A stretch of DNA of 64,000 nucleotides from an uncultured Pirellulaceae bacterium. GTDB lineage: Bacteria; Planctomycetota; Planctomycetia; Pirellulales; Pirellulaceae. The translations under genes were made by a program, and so were the position numbers. Below, in pieces: positions 25,155 to 33,740 of the stretch. Location: assembly GCA_937928555.1 (NCBI GenBank), contig CALFWR010000052.1, forward strand, positions 38,377-102,376, in the 5' to 3' direction. How positions within the stretch are numbered: the stretch's first letter is position 1; each line of letters begins with the position of its first letter. The notes beneath the pieces are model-generated. The model did not search any database. It saw only the letters and a list, made by a program, of their open reading frames with translations, and had not been told where the DNA came from.

Positions 25155-26678
25155 ATGATCCGTTGCCTCGCAATCATGGCGCTTATTTTTGCGCTACCGG
25201 CCACTTCGGCGAAACGAGTTAGTGCACAGGCTACTGCGCAGGCTTCGCTGCCGTTCACCGCCATGGTGCTCAACGATGGAGCCACGGTTCATTGCGGACC
25301 CGGCGGCAAGGACAGTTTCTATGCCACGCATTCACTGAAGCAGGGGGATGTGGTTCAGGTCTGGCGGCAGGATCCCGGTGGCTGGTGCGCGATCCGCCCG
25401 CCGGAGCAAAGCTTTAGTCTGGTCCCGGAGTCGGCTGTCAAGCTGTTGCAGGATGATGTCGGCGAAATCACAGACCCGGTTCCTGCCTTTGTCGGAACCA
25501 AGCTTGGACCGGTGGAAACGCCGCAATGGCAAGTCCGCCTTCGGCCTGGCGAGAAAGTGCTGATTGTCGGCGAAGTTTCCTGGCCAACGCCAAACGGCGG
25601 CGCAAATATCTGGTACCAAATCGAACCGCCCAAAGGTGAGTTTCGCTGGATTCGAATGAGCGAATTGCAGTTGCCGCCAGGAGGAAAGATTGCACCAGAG
25701 AAAGCTGCGCCTGTGGTTTCCTCGCGAGATGCCGGGCTGGTTCGCGCGGTTAGCGCTGAAGAAGTTGTCGATTCACCATCTCCGTTTCCGAATCAAGGCT
25801 GGAAGGCGTCGGCGCGGCCGCTGCCACAATCGGGGGCTCCGTTGGCTTCGTCGTCGAAGTCGGGCTTGGGCGCTTCGTCGGGGGGACTGCCGGTGGTTTC
25901 GGTTCCGCCTGTTGATCGCACGCCCGAAGGTTTCGCAGACCCGAACTTTAGCGTGCCCGAGTCATCCAGCTCCGAGCGGTATCGGGGCGGGCCGCGATTT
26001 GCGTCGCTTGATTCGATGGAAAGTCAGGTCAAGTCCTACGCTTACTTTGACAGCCAGAACGAGACGCAGCGATTTGCTCCAAGGTCGAGGGCTACAGGCC
26101 CCAACGGTTCAAGCATTCTCGCAATTGAAGAACAGCTTGCTGTGGAGCTTGTGAAGGATCCAGCGACCTGGCGTCTTGAGCCCATCGAATCGGCTGCCGG
26201 TCAGCTTTATCGCAACAGCAACGATCCTGTCGAACGGCTGGCGCTTCAGCGAATCCTTACCAAGCTTGAGCGGTGCCGTGGTGTTTGCGCCGGTTACCGC
26301 CAATCGGGCACATCGCGAATCAGCTCAGGGGCCCATTCCAGCGGATCGGGAAACCGTCCGGGCGGCATTGGGGGTGGCTTTGGGGGCGGCTTCGGCGGTG
26401 CATCCCAAGGGCCAGCGGGTGACTCTGCCACGGATGCGAGTTATGACGTCACCGGCTGGTTGAAGCGATTGGCGAACAGCGGCGGTGAGCTTGATCCGGT
26501 CTATGTGCTTCAGGACAACACCGGGAAAGTGACTTACCACATTGCCGGCAGTGCGGGTTTGAATTTGAATCGGTACCTCGACAAACCGGTGGGTGTGATC
26601 GGAGGTCGCCGCGGATTCCATCGAGGTCTGAACCTTGCTCACATCACTGCCGATCGAATCGTCGTGTTGCAGCGATAG
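25155..26678 (+). CDS. Exported SH3-like protein with Gly-rich linker, function unknown
   Basis: 507 residues. GGAAG 6 bases before the ATG at 25155 and a signal peptide (CLAIMALIFALPATSAKRVSA, in part) support this start. Two bacterial-SH3-like segments follow: VLNDGATVHCGPGGKDSFYA with a Trp-rich core (residues about 38-100) and WQVRLRPGEKVLIVGEVSW (about 120-180). A low-complexity Ser/Pro region leads to a helical part (ELVKDPATWRLEPIESAAGQ), a Gly-rich stretch (GGIGGGFGGGFGGAS, about 395) and a C-terminal beta domain (GKVTYHIAGSAGLNLNRYL). It probably acts in the periplasm near the cell wall; this is inferred from SH3-like domains only. Confidence 0.75.
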   Translation: MIRCLAIMALIFALPATSAKRVSAQATAQASLPFTAMVLNDGATVHCGPGGKDSFYATHSLKQGDVVQVWRQDPGGWCAIRPPEQSFSLVPESAVKLLQDDVGEITDPVPAFVGTKLGPVETPQWQVRLRPGEKVLIVGEVSWPTPNGGANIWYQIEPPKGEFRWIRMSELQLPPGGKIAPEKAAPVVSSRDAGLVRAVSAEEVVDSPSPFPNQGWKASARPLPQSGAPLASSSKSGLGASSGGLPVVSVPPVDRTPEGFADPNFSVPESSSSERYRGGPRFASLDSMESQVKSYAYFDSQNETQRFAPRSRATGPNGSSILAIEEQLAVELVKDPATWRLEPIESAAGQLYRNSNDPVERLALQRILTKLERCRGVCAGYRQSGTSRISSGAHSSGSGNRPGGIGGGFGGGFGGASQGPAGDSATDASYDVTGWLKRLANSGGELDPVYVLQDNTGKVTYHIAGSAGLNLNRYLDKPVGVIGGRRGFHRGLNLAHITADRIVVLQR

Positions 26679-27064
26679 GCGTACTGGCAACCCACGCATC
26701 AGGCCAGCACCATTGCGTCGCGGTTGGGTTTGCGCAGTGAGACGATCCGAGTCGCGTGAGCGGCCGGGCTGGGGCCGTTTTCGGTATGCAAGCTTGGCGA
26801 CTGGTCCACCCGAGGCCTTGCCGTCGGCGGCTTACGGTTCAGGGCGCGCGGGCGTTGCCGGACTTACAGACGGATTCAGTAAGGGCAAATTAGCAGCAAC
26901 CTCGCTGACGCGTTGGGCTATCAATGTGTGAGGTTTTTGACCGGTATTTCCCGAGGTTTCGACGGGTTTTTTGGCAAGTGGACGAGGCTGTGACCTGATG
27001 TGTCAAGCCGTGTTTCGACAATTCCGAAAGTTCAGATCCCTTTGTTGAAAACCCGAGAGAAACG
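26679..27064. other. Intergenic region with a relic of a dispersed repeat
   Basis: 386 bp without a convincing gene. Around 26903-26928 it holds CCTCGCTGACGCGTTGGGCT, similar by eye to the reverse of a motif at 28300-28334 (CCTCGCTCACGCTTCGGGTT). This suggests a short dispersed sequence. Nothing else stands out. Confidence 0.4.
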
Positions 27065-27286
27065 ATGAGCCCCAACCATTTGCGATGCCGCCATTACAAC
27101 GTCGACTGGATCGATTCGCATTCTTGCCAGTGCAAAAGCTGCGGCAAGTTCGGACATTGGTTTGAAAATCAGGGCCTTGTGATGTGGGTTCGTGACGATC
27201 CAAAATCAGCCGTTGTTCGCAAAGAGGTTGCACCGGTTAGCTTTGTTCGCATCGGGCAAACCGCCGTTGCGAATCGCGCTGGTTGA
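27065..27286 (+). CDS. Small Cys/His-rich protein, possible zinc ribbon
   Basis: 73 residues. GAGAG lies 6 bases before the ATG, a good ribosome site. The first 35 residues contain CRHYNVDWIDSHSCQCKSCG then FGHWF: five potential metal ligands (Cys and His) that could form one zinc site. The rest is Val-rich with no clear domain. I do not recognise a family. The short length and lack of a known relative keep confidence moderate; the ribosome site and ligand spacing are the main reasons to call it. Confidence 0.5.
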   Translation: MSPNHLRCRHYNVDWIDSHSCQCKSCGKFGHWFENQGLVMWVRDDPKSAVVRKEVAPVSFVRIGQTAVANRAG

Positions 27287-27303
27287 GTTTGGTGGCTGGA
27301 AAT

Positions 27304-27921
27304 CTAAAGTTCAATTCCCTGTTGCAGAATGTTTCCTTTGATGGACGAAACAACGTCGTCTTTCGAATTGAATTTTCCGTCAGGGCCGGCGCTGCGGATG
27401 GTGGCGCTTTCCTGTTCGGGTTCAAAGCGAAGCGATTCGCCCCACGGGTCCGCGTACTTGATCAGCAGCATGTTGCCGTCGATGCCCGTTGGCAAGCCGT
27501 CGTTGTTGTCGCGGAATCGGCGAAGCTCTTTTTTGGCGTCCAGAATCTGCAGTTTTGCATCCGCCATTTGGATGGCCATCTGGCGTGCGGTGACACGTTC
27601 CTTGCGGGCTTCTGCGACGCGGTGACCTTCGGTGGCGACGTTATGCACAATGGCCGATGCTAACAGGATGCCCAGCAATGAAAACGCAGTTCCTGTTACC
27701 GCCAGTTTGCGACGACCCTTGGACTTTCGCAGTCCGTTGGCACTGACCAGAAAAGCCAACGGTGACGCAAACCCGGCAGTGGCGAAGCTTCCGATCGACA
27801 TGATGAAGCCCCAGAATCCCCACCAGTTCCAGTCGCTGCGATGGCGCGGAGCCGGCTGGTCAAAGCCGATGTACATCGGACGATTCTTGCGTCGGGCTTC
27901 GAAAGGAATGTGATACGCCAT
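27304..27921 (-). CDS. Membrane protein with GspG-like C-terminal motif, function unknown
   Basis: 205 residues from the ATG at 27921 (GGAG upstream). Two hydrophobic segments (WGFWGFIMSIGSFATAGFAS and GTAFSLLGILLASAIVH) form a hairpin resembling small DUF4190-type proteins. A charged helix follows, and then a tail DPWGESLRFE .. SAGPDGKFNSKDDV, which is the pattern seen at the C-terminus of type II secretion major pseudopilin GspG (DPWGxxY .. SxGxDGxxGTxDD, a calcium site). No prepilin-type N-terminus is present, so it is not a pseudopilin; the motif appears to be borrowed. Confidence 0.65.
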   Translation of the reverse strand: MAYHIPFEARRKNRPMYIGFDQPAPRHRSDWNWWGFWGFIMSIGSFATAGFASPLAFLVSANGLRKSKGRRKLAVTGTAFSLLGILLASAIVHNVATEGHRVAEARKERVTARQMAIQMADAKLQILDAKKELRRFRDNNDGLPTGIDGNMLLIKYADPWGESLRFEPEQESATIRSAGPDGKFNSKDDVVSSIKGNILQQGIEL

Positions 27922-28392
27922 TTTTTGGATTCTCCGTTTCAAACCAAATGGGCCGTGCGGGGATGGATTGACGGCCTGTTTAGTAATTCGCCACGAAGTG
28001 TGAATCATTGGAAAATAATGGGAGAATTTCTTTGAGGCATTGAAACCCCGTTTTTTTACGCCTTTTCATGGGGTTTGGGGGCTTGGCGAGAGTTGGTGCG
28101 ATACGCTCATTGCTGCGGACCGCGGGCATGATTCATGCTGGCCTGGTGCACCGAGACGGCCTGGATTTTCGGTTGCCAGTTATGTGGCGCGACACTCTCG
28201 CGTTGCGATTTTTTCGATCACCCTCCCACTTGGGCCCACTTGGGAGGGTCGGCGATTCACCACCGGGGAGGGCTGGCCTTTTTTGTCGTAAATTTGGCAG
28301 ACATCGAAACCCGAAGCGTGAGCGAGGCACCGTGATTTCCTCGTGTTTTCCCCCGGTCGCGCGTCGGGTTACCAAAAAGTGGGAAAGTCGAA
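27922..28392. other. Intergenic region carrying dispersed repeats
   Basis: About 470 bp without a convincing gene. It contains the second double-hairpin repeat (28217-28275, listed separately) and, at 28300-28334, a stretch with GAAACCCGAAGCGTGAGCGA, a sequence type that recurs in planctomycete genomes and is often mis-called as protein. Confidence 0.5.
28217..28275. repeat. Dispersed palindromic repeat, copy 2
   Basis: ATCACCCTCCCACTTGGG followed by CCCACTTGGGAGGGT forms one long hairpin; then GGCGATTCACCACCGGGGAGGG matches copy 1 at 13550-13602 with a 12-bp insertion in the loop. Together the two copies define a short REP-like family. Confidence 0.75.
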
Positions 28393-28752
28393 CTAAGGAC
28401 CGCTGCAAAATTCGATCCAGTGTCCGTCGGGATCGGTAATGAAAATCTGGTGGGCACCGTCGGGGCGATGTTTGCGAATCTGGTTAACGGAATGTGAGTT
28501 CAGGCGTGATTCCACAGCATCGATGTCGTCGACACGGACGGCAAAATGGGTGCCGCGGTGGTGGGACTGGACGTCATGGCTGCGATGACCAATCAGGTGC
28601 AGTTCCTGTGTCTCACCAAGGCGAAACCAAGCGCCGGGAAAGTCGAAATCTGGGCGATCCAGTTGTTCCAGGCCAAGTGCTTGACCATAGAACGTGAGGC
28701 TTTGCTCGATGTCAGCCACGTGATCCAGTTGGGTGATCGTGATTCTGTTCAT
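28393..28752 (-). CDS. VOC-family (glyoxalase/dioxygenase-fold) protein
   Basis: 119 residues, one complete VOC domain (two beta-alpha-beta-beta-beta modules). It begins ITQLDHVADIEQSLTFYGQA, and has FRLGETQELHLIGH, the second half GTHFAVRVDDIDAVESRL, and ends IFITDPDGHWIEFCSGP. Potential metal ligands are His of LDHV, Glu of QELH, His of THFAV and Glu of WIEF, the arrangement used in glyoxalase I and dioxygenases. Substrate not predictable. It is on the same strand as the large ATPase upstream but separated by 69 bp. Confidence 0.9.
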   Translation of the reverse strand: MNRITITQLDHVADIEQSLTFYGQALGLEQLDRPDFDFPGAWFRLGETQELHLIGHRSHDVQSHHRGTHFAVRVDDIDAVESRLNSHSVNQIRKHRPDGAHQIFITDPDGHWIEFCSGP

Positions 28753-28821
28753 ATCTTGATTGTAAACGCGGCCGGCGCGCTGCGCAAGTTGGTCTCGTAT
28801 CGCAGAATGGCAGCGTTTGAG

Positions 28822-31800
28822 CTATCGCATCACGACGCTGTTTTCAAACCAGACAGGGTCGTTGCCCGAAAGGAGGATCTCGTGAGTGGGTTTGTTGCTG
28901 GGAACGTAAACCATCTCGCTCCTCAACTGGTGCTCACGTCGTTGATCCGTTTCAACGGCAGAGAGTTCGAACTTGAGAGCGTCATCAAACGATCCGGCGG
29001 CAAGGTCAATGGTCGAAGTGGGTGCCACATATTCGACCGGGATTCGGTGCGCTGCTGGTTGTGGTTCGAAGGTTTGTCGTTCGATCACCGGTTCGGGCAA
29101 AGTGGGCTTTTCTTGGACGATGACCGGCGGCGCAGCAACGGTTCCGTCGCCGCCGTACTGGACGGGTTTGGCAGATGAATCGAAAACGTCCTTGTGTGCT
29201 GGAAGGATACGAACGTCTGCTCCGAGCGAATGGAAGATGTCACGAATGTGATCGTGGCAGGTGAACATCAAAAGCTGGTATCCATTGCGTGAAAATTCAA
29301 AGAGGACTTCGGCGGCGGCGCGGGCGCGTTTTCCGTCGAAGTTAACCAGCACGTCGTCGAGCACCATTGGAACCGTTGCCCCGCGGCGAGCGTAGGCACC
29401 CACCAGCGCCAGTCGCAGGCTCAGGAAGACGGCTTCGCGTGTTCCGCGACTGAGGTTTTCGACAGGTAGCGTTTCGTCGGCCGCGTTGTCGACAAGCAGT
29501 TCTTCGCCGGTCATGCGTGTCCAGATGCGAACGTAGCGGCCTTCACTGAGTTTGCTCAGGTAGTTCGAGGCTTCCTTGAGCGTTTCGGGCTGTCGCCTGG
29601 ATTCGTACGATTCGCGAATCATCTCCAGCATCTGGGAGCTGGTTCCCAGTTCCTGCCACTTGGCTTTCAGATGCGCGATTTCAGATTCGATGGAGTTAAG
29701 TTCCAGGCGGACGACGTCCAATCTCGAATCGTCACCCAGCGATTTGACTTCCTGAAGAAGTTCACCGCGATGCTGCATCAGACGGTTTTGTTCTTCACGA
29801 GCAAGTTCCAGCTCCGATTGCAGGTTCTCCCAGTGCTTCTCAAGTCCGCCCGATCCGTAGGATGTGAAAACCTGAGCCATGTCCTGGTAAGTGAAATGCT
29901 TGCCGGTGGCGAGTTGAATTTGATCGTTCAGTTCGGCTTCTTTGCGGGCCAGTTTGCGGCGGCGATTGTGCTTTGCGGCGATTTCGCGGAATGCTTCTTC
30001 GGAGTCCGCACCGACGACCGACAACATCCGTTGCTTGATGCCGAGTTGACGATCCAGCTCACGTTTGGCTTTGTTTAGCCGCGTGCGGAGTGACTTGTAT
30101 CGGCTGGCAAGCTCTTTTCGGGCCGTGACGTGGATGCGTTGTTCGTTGATTGCACGAGAAGCGATCGCGAGCCGATCGCTAAGGCTAGATGATTTAGAGG
30201 CAAGGCCCGTTTCGTGAATGGTTGCGTCGATTCGCTGGCGGATCGTGCTGATCTCTTTTTGCTTCTGGTCGCGCTCTGACTTGAGTTGCTCAAGCCGATT
30301 TTGAAATCCGGAAATGCGATCGCTGCGGTTGATGATTTCGCGAAGCTGATGCGGTTGGAGGGCCTCGGGAAGTCCGGCGGCGACGAGCGTTTGCTGCCAG
30401 AGTGAGTTTGCCTGATCGACGCCGCGTTGGCGAACGCTGATTTGGCGACGAAGTTCGTCCAGTCCCATTTTTGTCGTTTCGACGCGGTTCTGAAGTGGGA
30501 CCAGGTCGGTCAGTCGGTGAAGCTTTGCCTGTGCTTCTTCGAGTGCGAGGTCGTGTTGGAGCATGGACCCGGCGGGAAGCTCCCTTTCGATTTCGTCGCG
30601 TTCAAGTTTGGCACGTTTGAGTTGCTGGCGGACGATGTCGATTTGGTGGCGGTAGTCATCAAGTTCGTCTTTGGCGACGCGTTCCCAGTGGTGCTTGATG
30701 ACCAGTGAGACAATCAGACCGATCAGTCCCATAAGCAGGAACATGAGTCCGGTTGTTTCGGTCAGGTTGGAGAAGAACTGGTTTTTGAAGACCGCCGAGA
30801 GGACTCCAAGAAACAGCAGAACAAAGCCAACCACAAACACGACGCCGATGATGGATAGCTTTTCGACAGGCAGAACCTGATCGCTGACCACCGTGTCGAT
30901 GTCTCTTTCGAGTTCGCCGCGGTTGCGGTTCAGCTTTTCAATTTTCTTTTCGAGTTCGACGCGGCGTTTGAGTCGGTTGACGTAGGTGCTGGTTTCTTCG
31001 AGCGTATCGGAGGTGCCCAGTTCGGTGGCTGATTTGTTGAGCCGTTGGTTGTGCTGGCCAAGGTCAAATTCGGCTTTTTCGAGTTCCTGTTTGACTTCTT
31101 CGAGATGTTCGCGAGCATCGACCAGTTTTTTGCCTTGGTCTTCGAGTTGCTGGAAGTCGTGCGAGCGGAGTTTGCTGATGTCGCGGGCGCGGATCTTGAG
31201 CTGATGGCCAAGACCGTCGACTTCGCCGACGAGGGTGTTTTCGATTTTCGAAATCTCTTCGGTGATATTGGAGTTTTGACGTTCCAGGGACTGCACCCAC
31301 GGCGTGTGCTCACTGATGGCTTCGATGCGGGCTTTTTGTGACCACAGTTCGCGATTGATCGGCAGAGCCATGGCTTCGGTTTTGATGCTCTTGCGCTGGC
31401 TGCGAGTCTGTTCGACGCGTTCCTTTTGCAGTGCAATTTTTTCGTTGATCGAATCGAGGGTTGTCAGGTTGACGTCGCGTTCGGACGGGAGAGACTTGTA
31501 GGCAGCGATTTGGTCGCGGACAACAATTCGGCTTTGCCAGCGCTCTGCGATCTGGGTGGCGATCTCGATTTTACGTGACTCGCGCTCGGTGACTTTGATT
31601 TGCGATTGCAGGTCCGCAAGCTGATTGTCGACGTCGGTGGTTTCGGAGGCGATCCGCGACCAGCGTTTTGAGTTTTGCTTTAGCTGGTCGACTTCGCGGA
31701 GAAGTTTCTGGCGTCGATCGGTGAGCACCTGGAGGCGCGAAGAAGCTTTCGGGTCGGCCGACCAGATGGCTTCGCGGCGGTTGTGCAAATCCCGCATGAC

Positions 31801-32301
31801 GTCGATTAGCGAAACCCGATCGACACCGCTGGTGAGGCGGTAGAGGTAATCCGAAGCTGCGGTGCTGTTGAGCGCGTTAAGTTCTTGGATTTCGCGCAGG
31901 CCGATGGCGAAAACGTTGTTGAAAATCGATTCATCGACGTCGGTCATCAACGAAACGAGTTGAGCGTTTCCGTGGACGGAGCCATCATGGTGATCGGTGA
32001 CCGTGAGGTCGCCGACGGGGTCCATGTGGCGATTGGGATCGACGTGGCGGATGACTTCCCAGGTACCGTTGGGGGTACTGATGTCCATTGCGCCGCCGGC
32101 CAGACCGCCGTAGACCGGTGGCGTGTACTTTTCCAGACGCTTGGGGTCGAAGCCAAACATCATGCTGCGGACGAACTGCATCAACGTGGTCTTTCCGGCT
32201 TCGTTGTAACCATGAAAGACAGTGACTTCGCTGGAAAGGTTTTCGACGTCGAGTCCTTTCCAGACGCCAAATCCATCCACGTGTAAATGATTGATTTTCA
32301 C
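28822..32301 (-). CDS. YhaN-like SMC/SbcC-type ATPase with transmembrane segments in the coiled coil
   Basis: About 1159 residues. The GTG at 32301 has AAAGGAG 6 bases upstream. N-terminal Walker A GYNEAGKTT in an SbcC/RecF-type domain (VKINHLHVDGFGVWKGLDVE), long coiled coils, and a C-terminal half with the ABC signature NLSRGTREAVFLSLRLAL and Walker B VPMVLDDVLVNFD. Unlike SbcC/Rad50 there is no CxxC zinc hook; instead two hydrophobic segments lie in the middle (IIGVVFVVGFVLLFLGVLSA and GLMFLLMGLIGLIVSLV, about 480-540), as in Bacillus YhaN. About 130 C-terminal residues after the ATPase are a Pro-rich extension. Forms a pair with the nuclease gene upstream. Confidence 0.88.
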   Translation of the reverse strand: MKINHLHVDGFGVWKGLDVENLSSEVTVFHGYNEAGKTTLMQFVRSMMFGFDPKRLEKYTPPVYGGLAGGAMDISTPNGTWEVIRHVDPNRHMDPVGDLTVTDHHDGSVHGNAQLVSLMTDVDESIFNNVFAIGLREIQELNALNSTAASDYLYRLTSGVDRVSLIDVMRDLHNRREAIWSADPKASSRLQVLTDRRQKLLREVDQLKQNSKRWSRIASETTDVDNQLADLQSQIKVTERESRKIEIATQIAERWQSRIVVRDQIAAYKSLPSERDVNLTTLDSINEKIALQKERVEQTRSQRKSIKTEAMALPINRELWSQKARIEAISEHTPWVQSLERQNSNITEEISKIENTLVGEVDGLGHQLKIRARDISKLRSHDFQQLEDQGKKLVDAREHLEEVKQELEKAEFDLGQHNQRLNKSATELGTSDTLEETSTYVNRLKRRVELEKKIEKLNRNRGELERDIDTVVSDQVLPVEKLSIIGVVFVVGFVLLFLGVLSAVFKNQFFSNLTETTGLMFLLMGLIGLIVSLVIKHHWERVAKDELDDYRHQIDIVRQQLKRAKLERDEIERELPAGSMLQHDLALEEAQAKLHRLTDLVPLQNRVETTKMGLDELRRQISVRQRGVDQANSLWQQTLVAAGLPEALQPHQLREIINRSDRISGFQNRLEQLKSERDQKQKEISTIRQRIDATIHETGLASKSSSLSDRLAIASRAINEQRIHVTARKELASRYKSLRTRLNKAKRELDRQLGIKQRMLSVVGADSEEAFREIAAKHNRRRKLARKEAELNDQIQLATGKHFTYQDMAQVFTSYGSGGLEKHWENLQSELELAREEQNRLMQHRGELLQEVKSLGDDSRLDVVRLELNSIESEIAHLKAKWQELGTSSQMLEMIRESYESRRQPETLKEASNYLSKLSEGRYVRIWTRMTGEELLVDNAADETLPVENLSRGTREAVFLSLRLALVGAYARRGATVPMVLDDVLVNFDGKRARAAAEVLFEFSRNGYQLLMFTCHDHIRDIFHSLGADVRILPAHKDVFDSSAKPVQYGGDGTVAAPPVIVQEKPTLPEPVIERQTFEPQPAAHRIPVEYVAPTSTIDLAAGSFDDALKFELSAVETDQRREHQLRSEMVYVPSNKPTHEILLSGNDPVWFENSVVMR

Positions 32302-32356
32302 CACAAACTCCTTTTGTCCGGTGAGGGCCGCGGGTTGCCGGGCCACGATGTGTTAT

Positions 32357-33607
32357 TTAGTTTTGGGGTTCCGAATTGGCTTCGTCGATGTGCTTGTGAC
32401 CGGCCAGGTAGTCGACGCCAATCATCGCCGCGCGGCGAAGGGTGGGTTCGCGACGCTCACGTGTCAAATGCCCGACCGACGACATCGTGTCGCCTTTGAC
32501 CGAATGCGGCATGTAGTCGTGCAGGTTGACTTTCAGGGATTCGTCGCTCTGGTAACGGCCGACCGCTCGGAGGTACTCGCCAAGAATGGTGTCTTCTTCG
32601 TACCATTGGATGGGTAGGGCTTTGGGCGTTTCGATTTCAACGCGGGTCGACCAGAGGCCTTTGTTGCCCCGTCCGAACTCGTCGCGTAGCCATTCGAGCA
32701 ACTCGCCGGCCCAGTCGTCTTTGCGGATTCGTGGGTTGAACTCCCCGTCGGTGGCCAGGAACCAACGCGAAAGGACGATTTGATCTGTCGTGTCGGCGAT
32801 GACCTTGAGGGCTCGTTCGGAGAGGACTTCTTTGAGTTCCTGTTTGTTAACGTTTTCGTCGATGGCGATCTTTTGTGGCAGCCAGCGAACGCGATCGCAT
32901 TGGACGGATTGGATTTTGAATTTTTTGTTGGCGTCCACGCGGACGTAGTTGAAGCCACGTGGGCCGGATTGTTTTGGCATGCGGCCCTGGGTGGTTCCAG
33001 GCCAGGCGACATGCGAGTCGGCGCGATCGAGTCGCGTTGGTTTGTGCTTGCCGCCCATGGCCCAGTAGTGAATGCGGTCGGCGCTGAGATTGGCAGGTTC
33101 AAAGTCGCCGTAGGTCAGGGCGATGTTGACGGTGGCTTCGCGGTGGTCGGCGCCGAAGTGTTCGCCGCTGCGTCGTTTGGGGTCAAAGCCCGCGCCCATG
33201 ATCGTGGCGACGGGTTTATCGTGTCGGAGGTGTTCGACTTCTTCGACGATCCCGGTTGAAAATGTCACCACGGTGTCGGGCAGACGAATGGAGCTGGGCC
33301 AGCGATCGGGGTGGTCGGTTTCGCCAGCGCACCAGTAGACGTGGATGCCCTGTGCGGCGAGGCGTTGAAAGTTGTTCAACAGGAAAGCCGGTGCGCGGGC
33401 GGTGCCTTGTTCGTGATCGAAGAGGTCACCCGAGAGCAGGACAAAGTCGACTCGTTCGGTGAGTGCAAAATCGAACACGCGCTGGGCGGATTCGTAAGGC
33501 GCGCTGGCAAGCGTCTCGAGAAGATGCTTGGGGATATCCGGGAGACCGCAGATCGGGCGATCAAGGTGAAAATCGGATGCGTGAATAAACTTGATTGGTT
33601 CTGACAT
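32357..33607 (-). CDS. YhaO/SbcD-like DNA repair exonuclease (metallophosphoesterase)
   Basis: 416 residues from the ATG at 33607, with GGAGGG 8 bases upstream. Calcineurin-like phosphoesterase motifs of Mre11/SbcD: FIHASDFHLD, LLSGDLFDHE and the capping region CAGETDHPD, where most relatives have GNHD (here GETD, a substitution at the Asn). TYGDF and MGGKHKP replace later metal-binding His motifs. The product would cut DNA ends together with the YhaN-like ATPase, 55 bp downstream on the same strand. The altered GNHD-type motif raises the question of whether nuclease activity is retained. Confidence 0.87.
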   Translation of the reverse strand: MSEPIKFIHASDFHLDRPICGLPDIPKHLLETLASAPYESAQRVFDFALTERVDFVLLSGDLFDHEQGTARAPAFLLNNFQRLAAQGIHVYWCAGETDHPDRWPSSIRLPDTVVTFSTGIVEEVEHLRHDKPVATIMGAGFDPKRRSGEHFGADHREATVNIALTYGDFEPANLSADRIHYWAMGGKHKPTRLDRADSHVAWPGTTQGRMPKQSGPRGFNYVRVDANKKFKIQSVQCDRVRWLPQKIAIDENVNKQELKEVLSERALKVIADTTDQIVLSRWFLATDGEFNPRIRKDDWAGELLEWLRDEFGRGNKGLWSTRVEIETPKALPIQWYEEDTILGEYLRAVGRYQSDESLKVNLHDYMPHSVKGDTMSSVGHLTRERREPTLRRAAMIGVDYLAGHKHIDEANSEPQN

Positions 33608-33740
33608 CAGTGGCCCTCCTGGCCCCCGCCGCGATGGACGGGCTCTGCTTGCAAGATCTGGATCGCAAAAGTTTATCCCATCGAACATTGACAACAAACA
33701 GCAACCTTAATAAAGCACCCCGAGGGCTACGTCTGGCGGA

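Noticed and set aside
26890..27075. 61-codon minus-strand open frame
   Set aside because: It ends in a repeat-derived SPTRQRG-type sequence often mis-annotated in planctomycetes and has no ribosome site.
28133..28408. 91-codon open frame over the 28217 repeat
   Set aside because: Translates the dispersed palindrome itself; same type of spurious peptide arises at copy 1.
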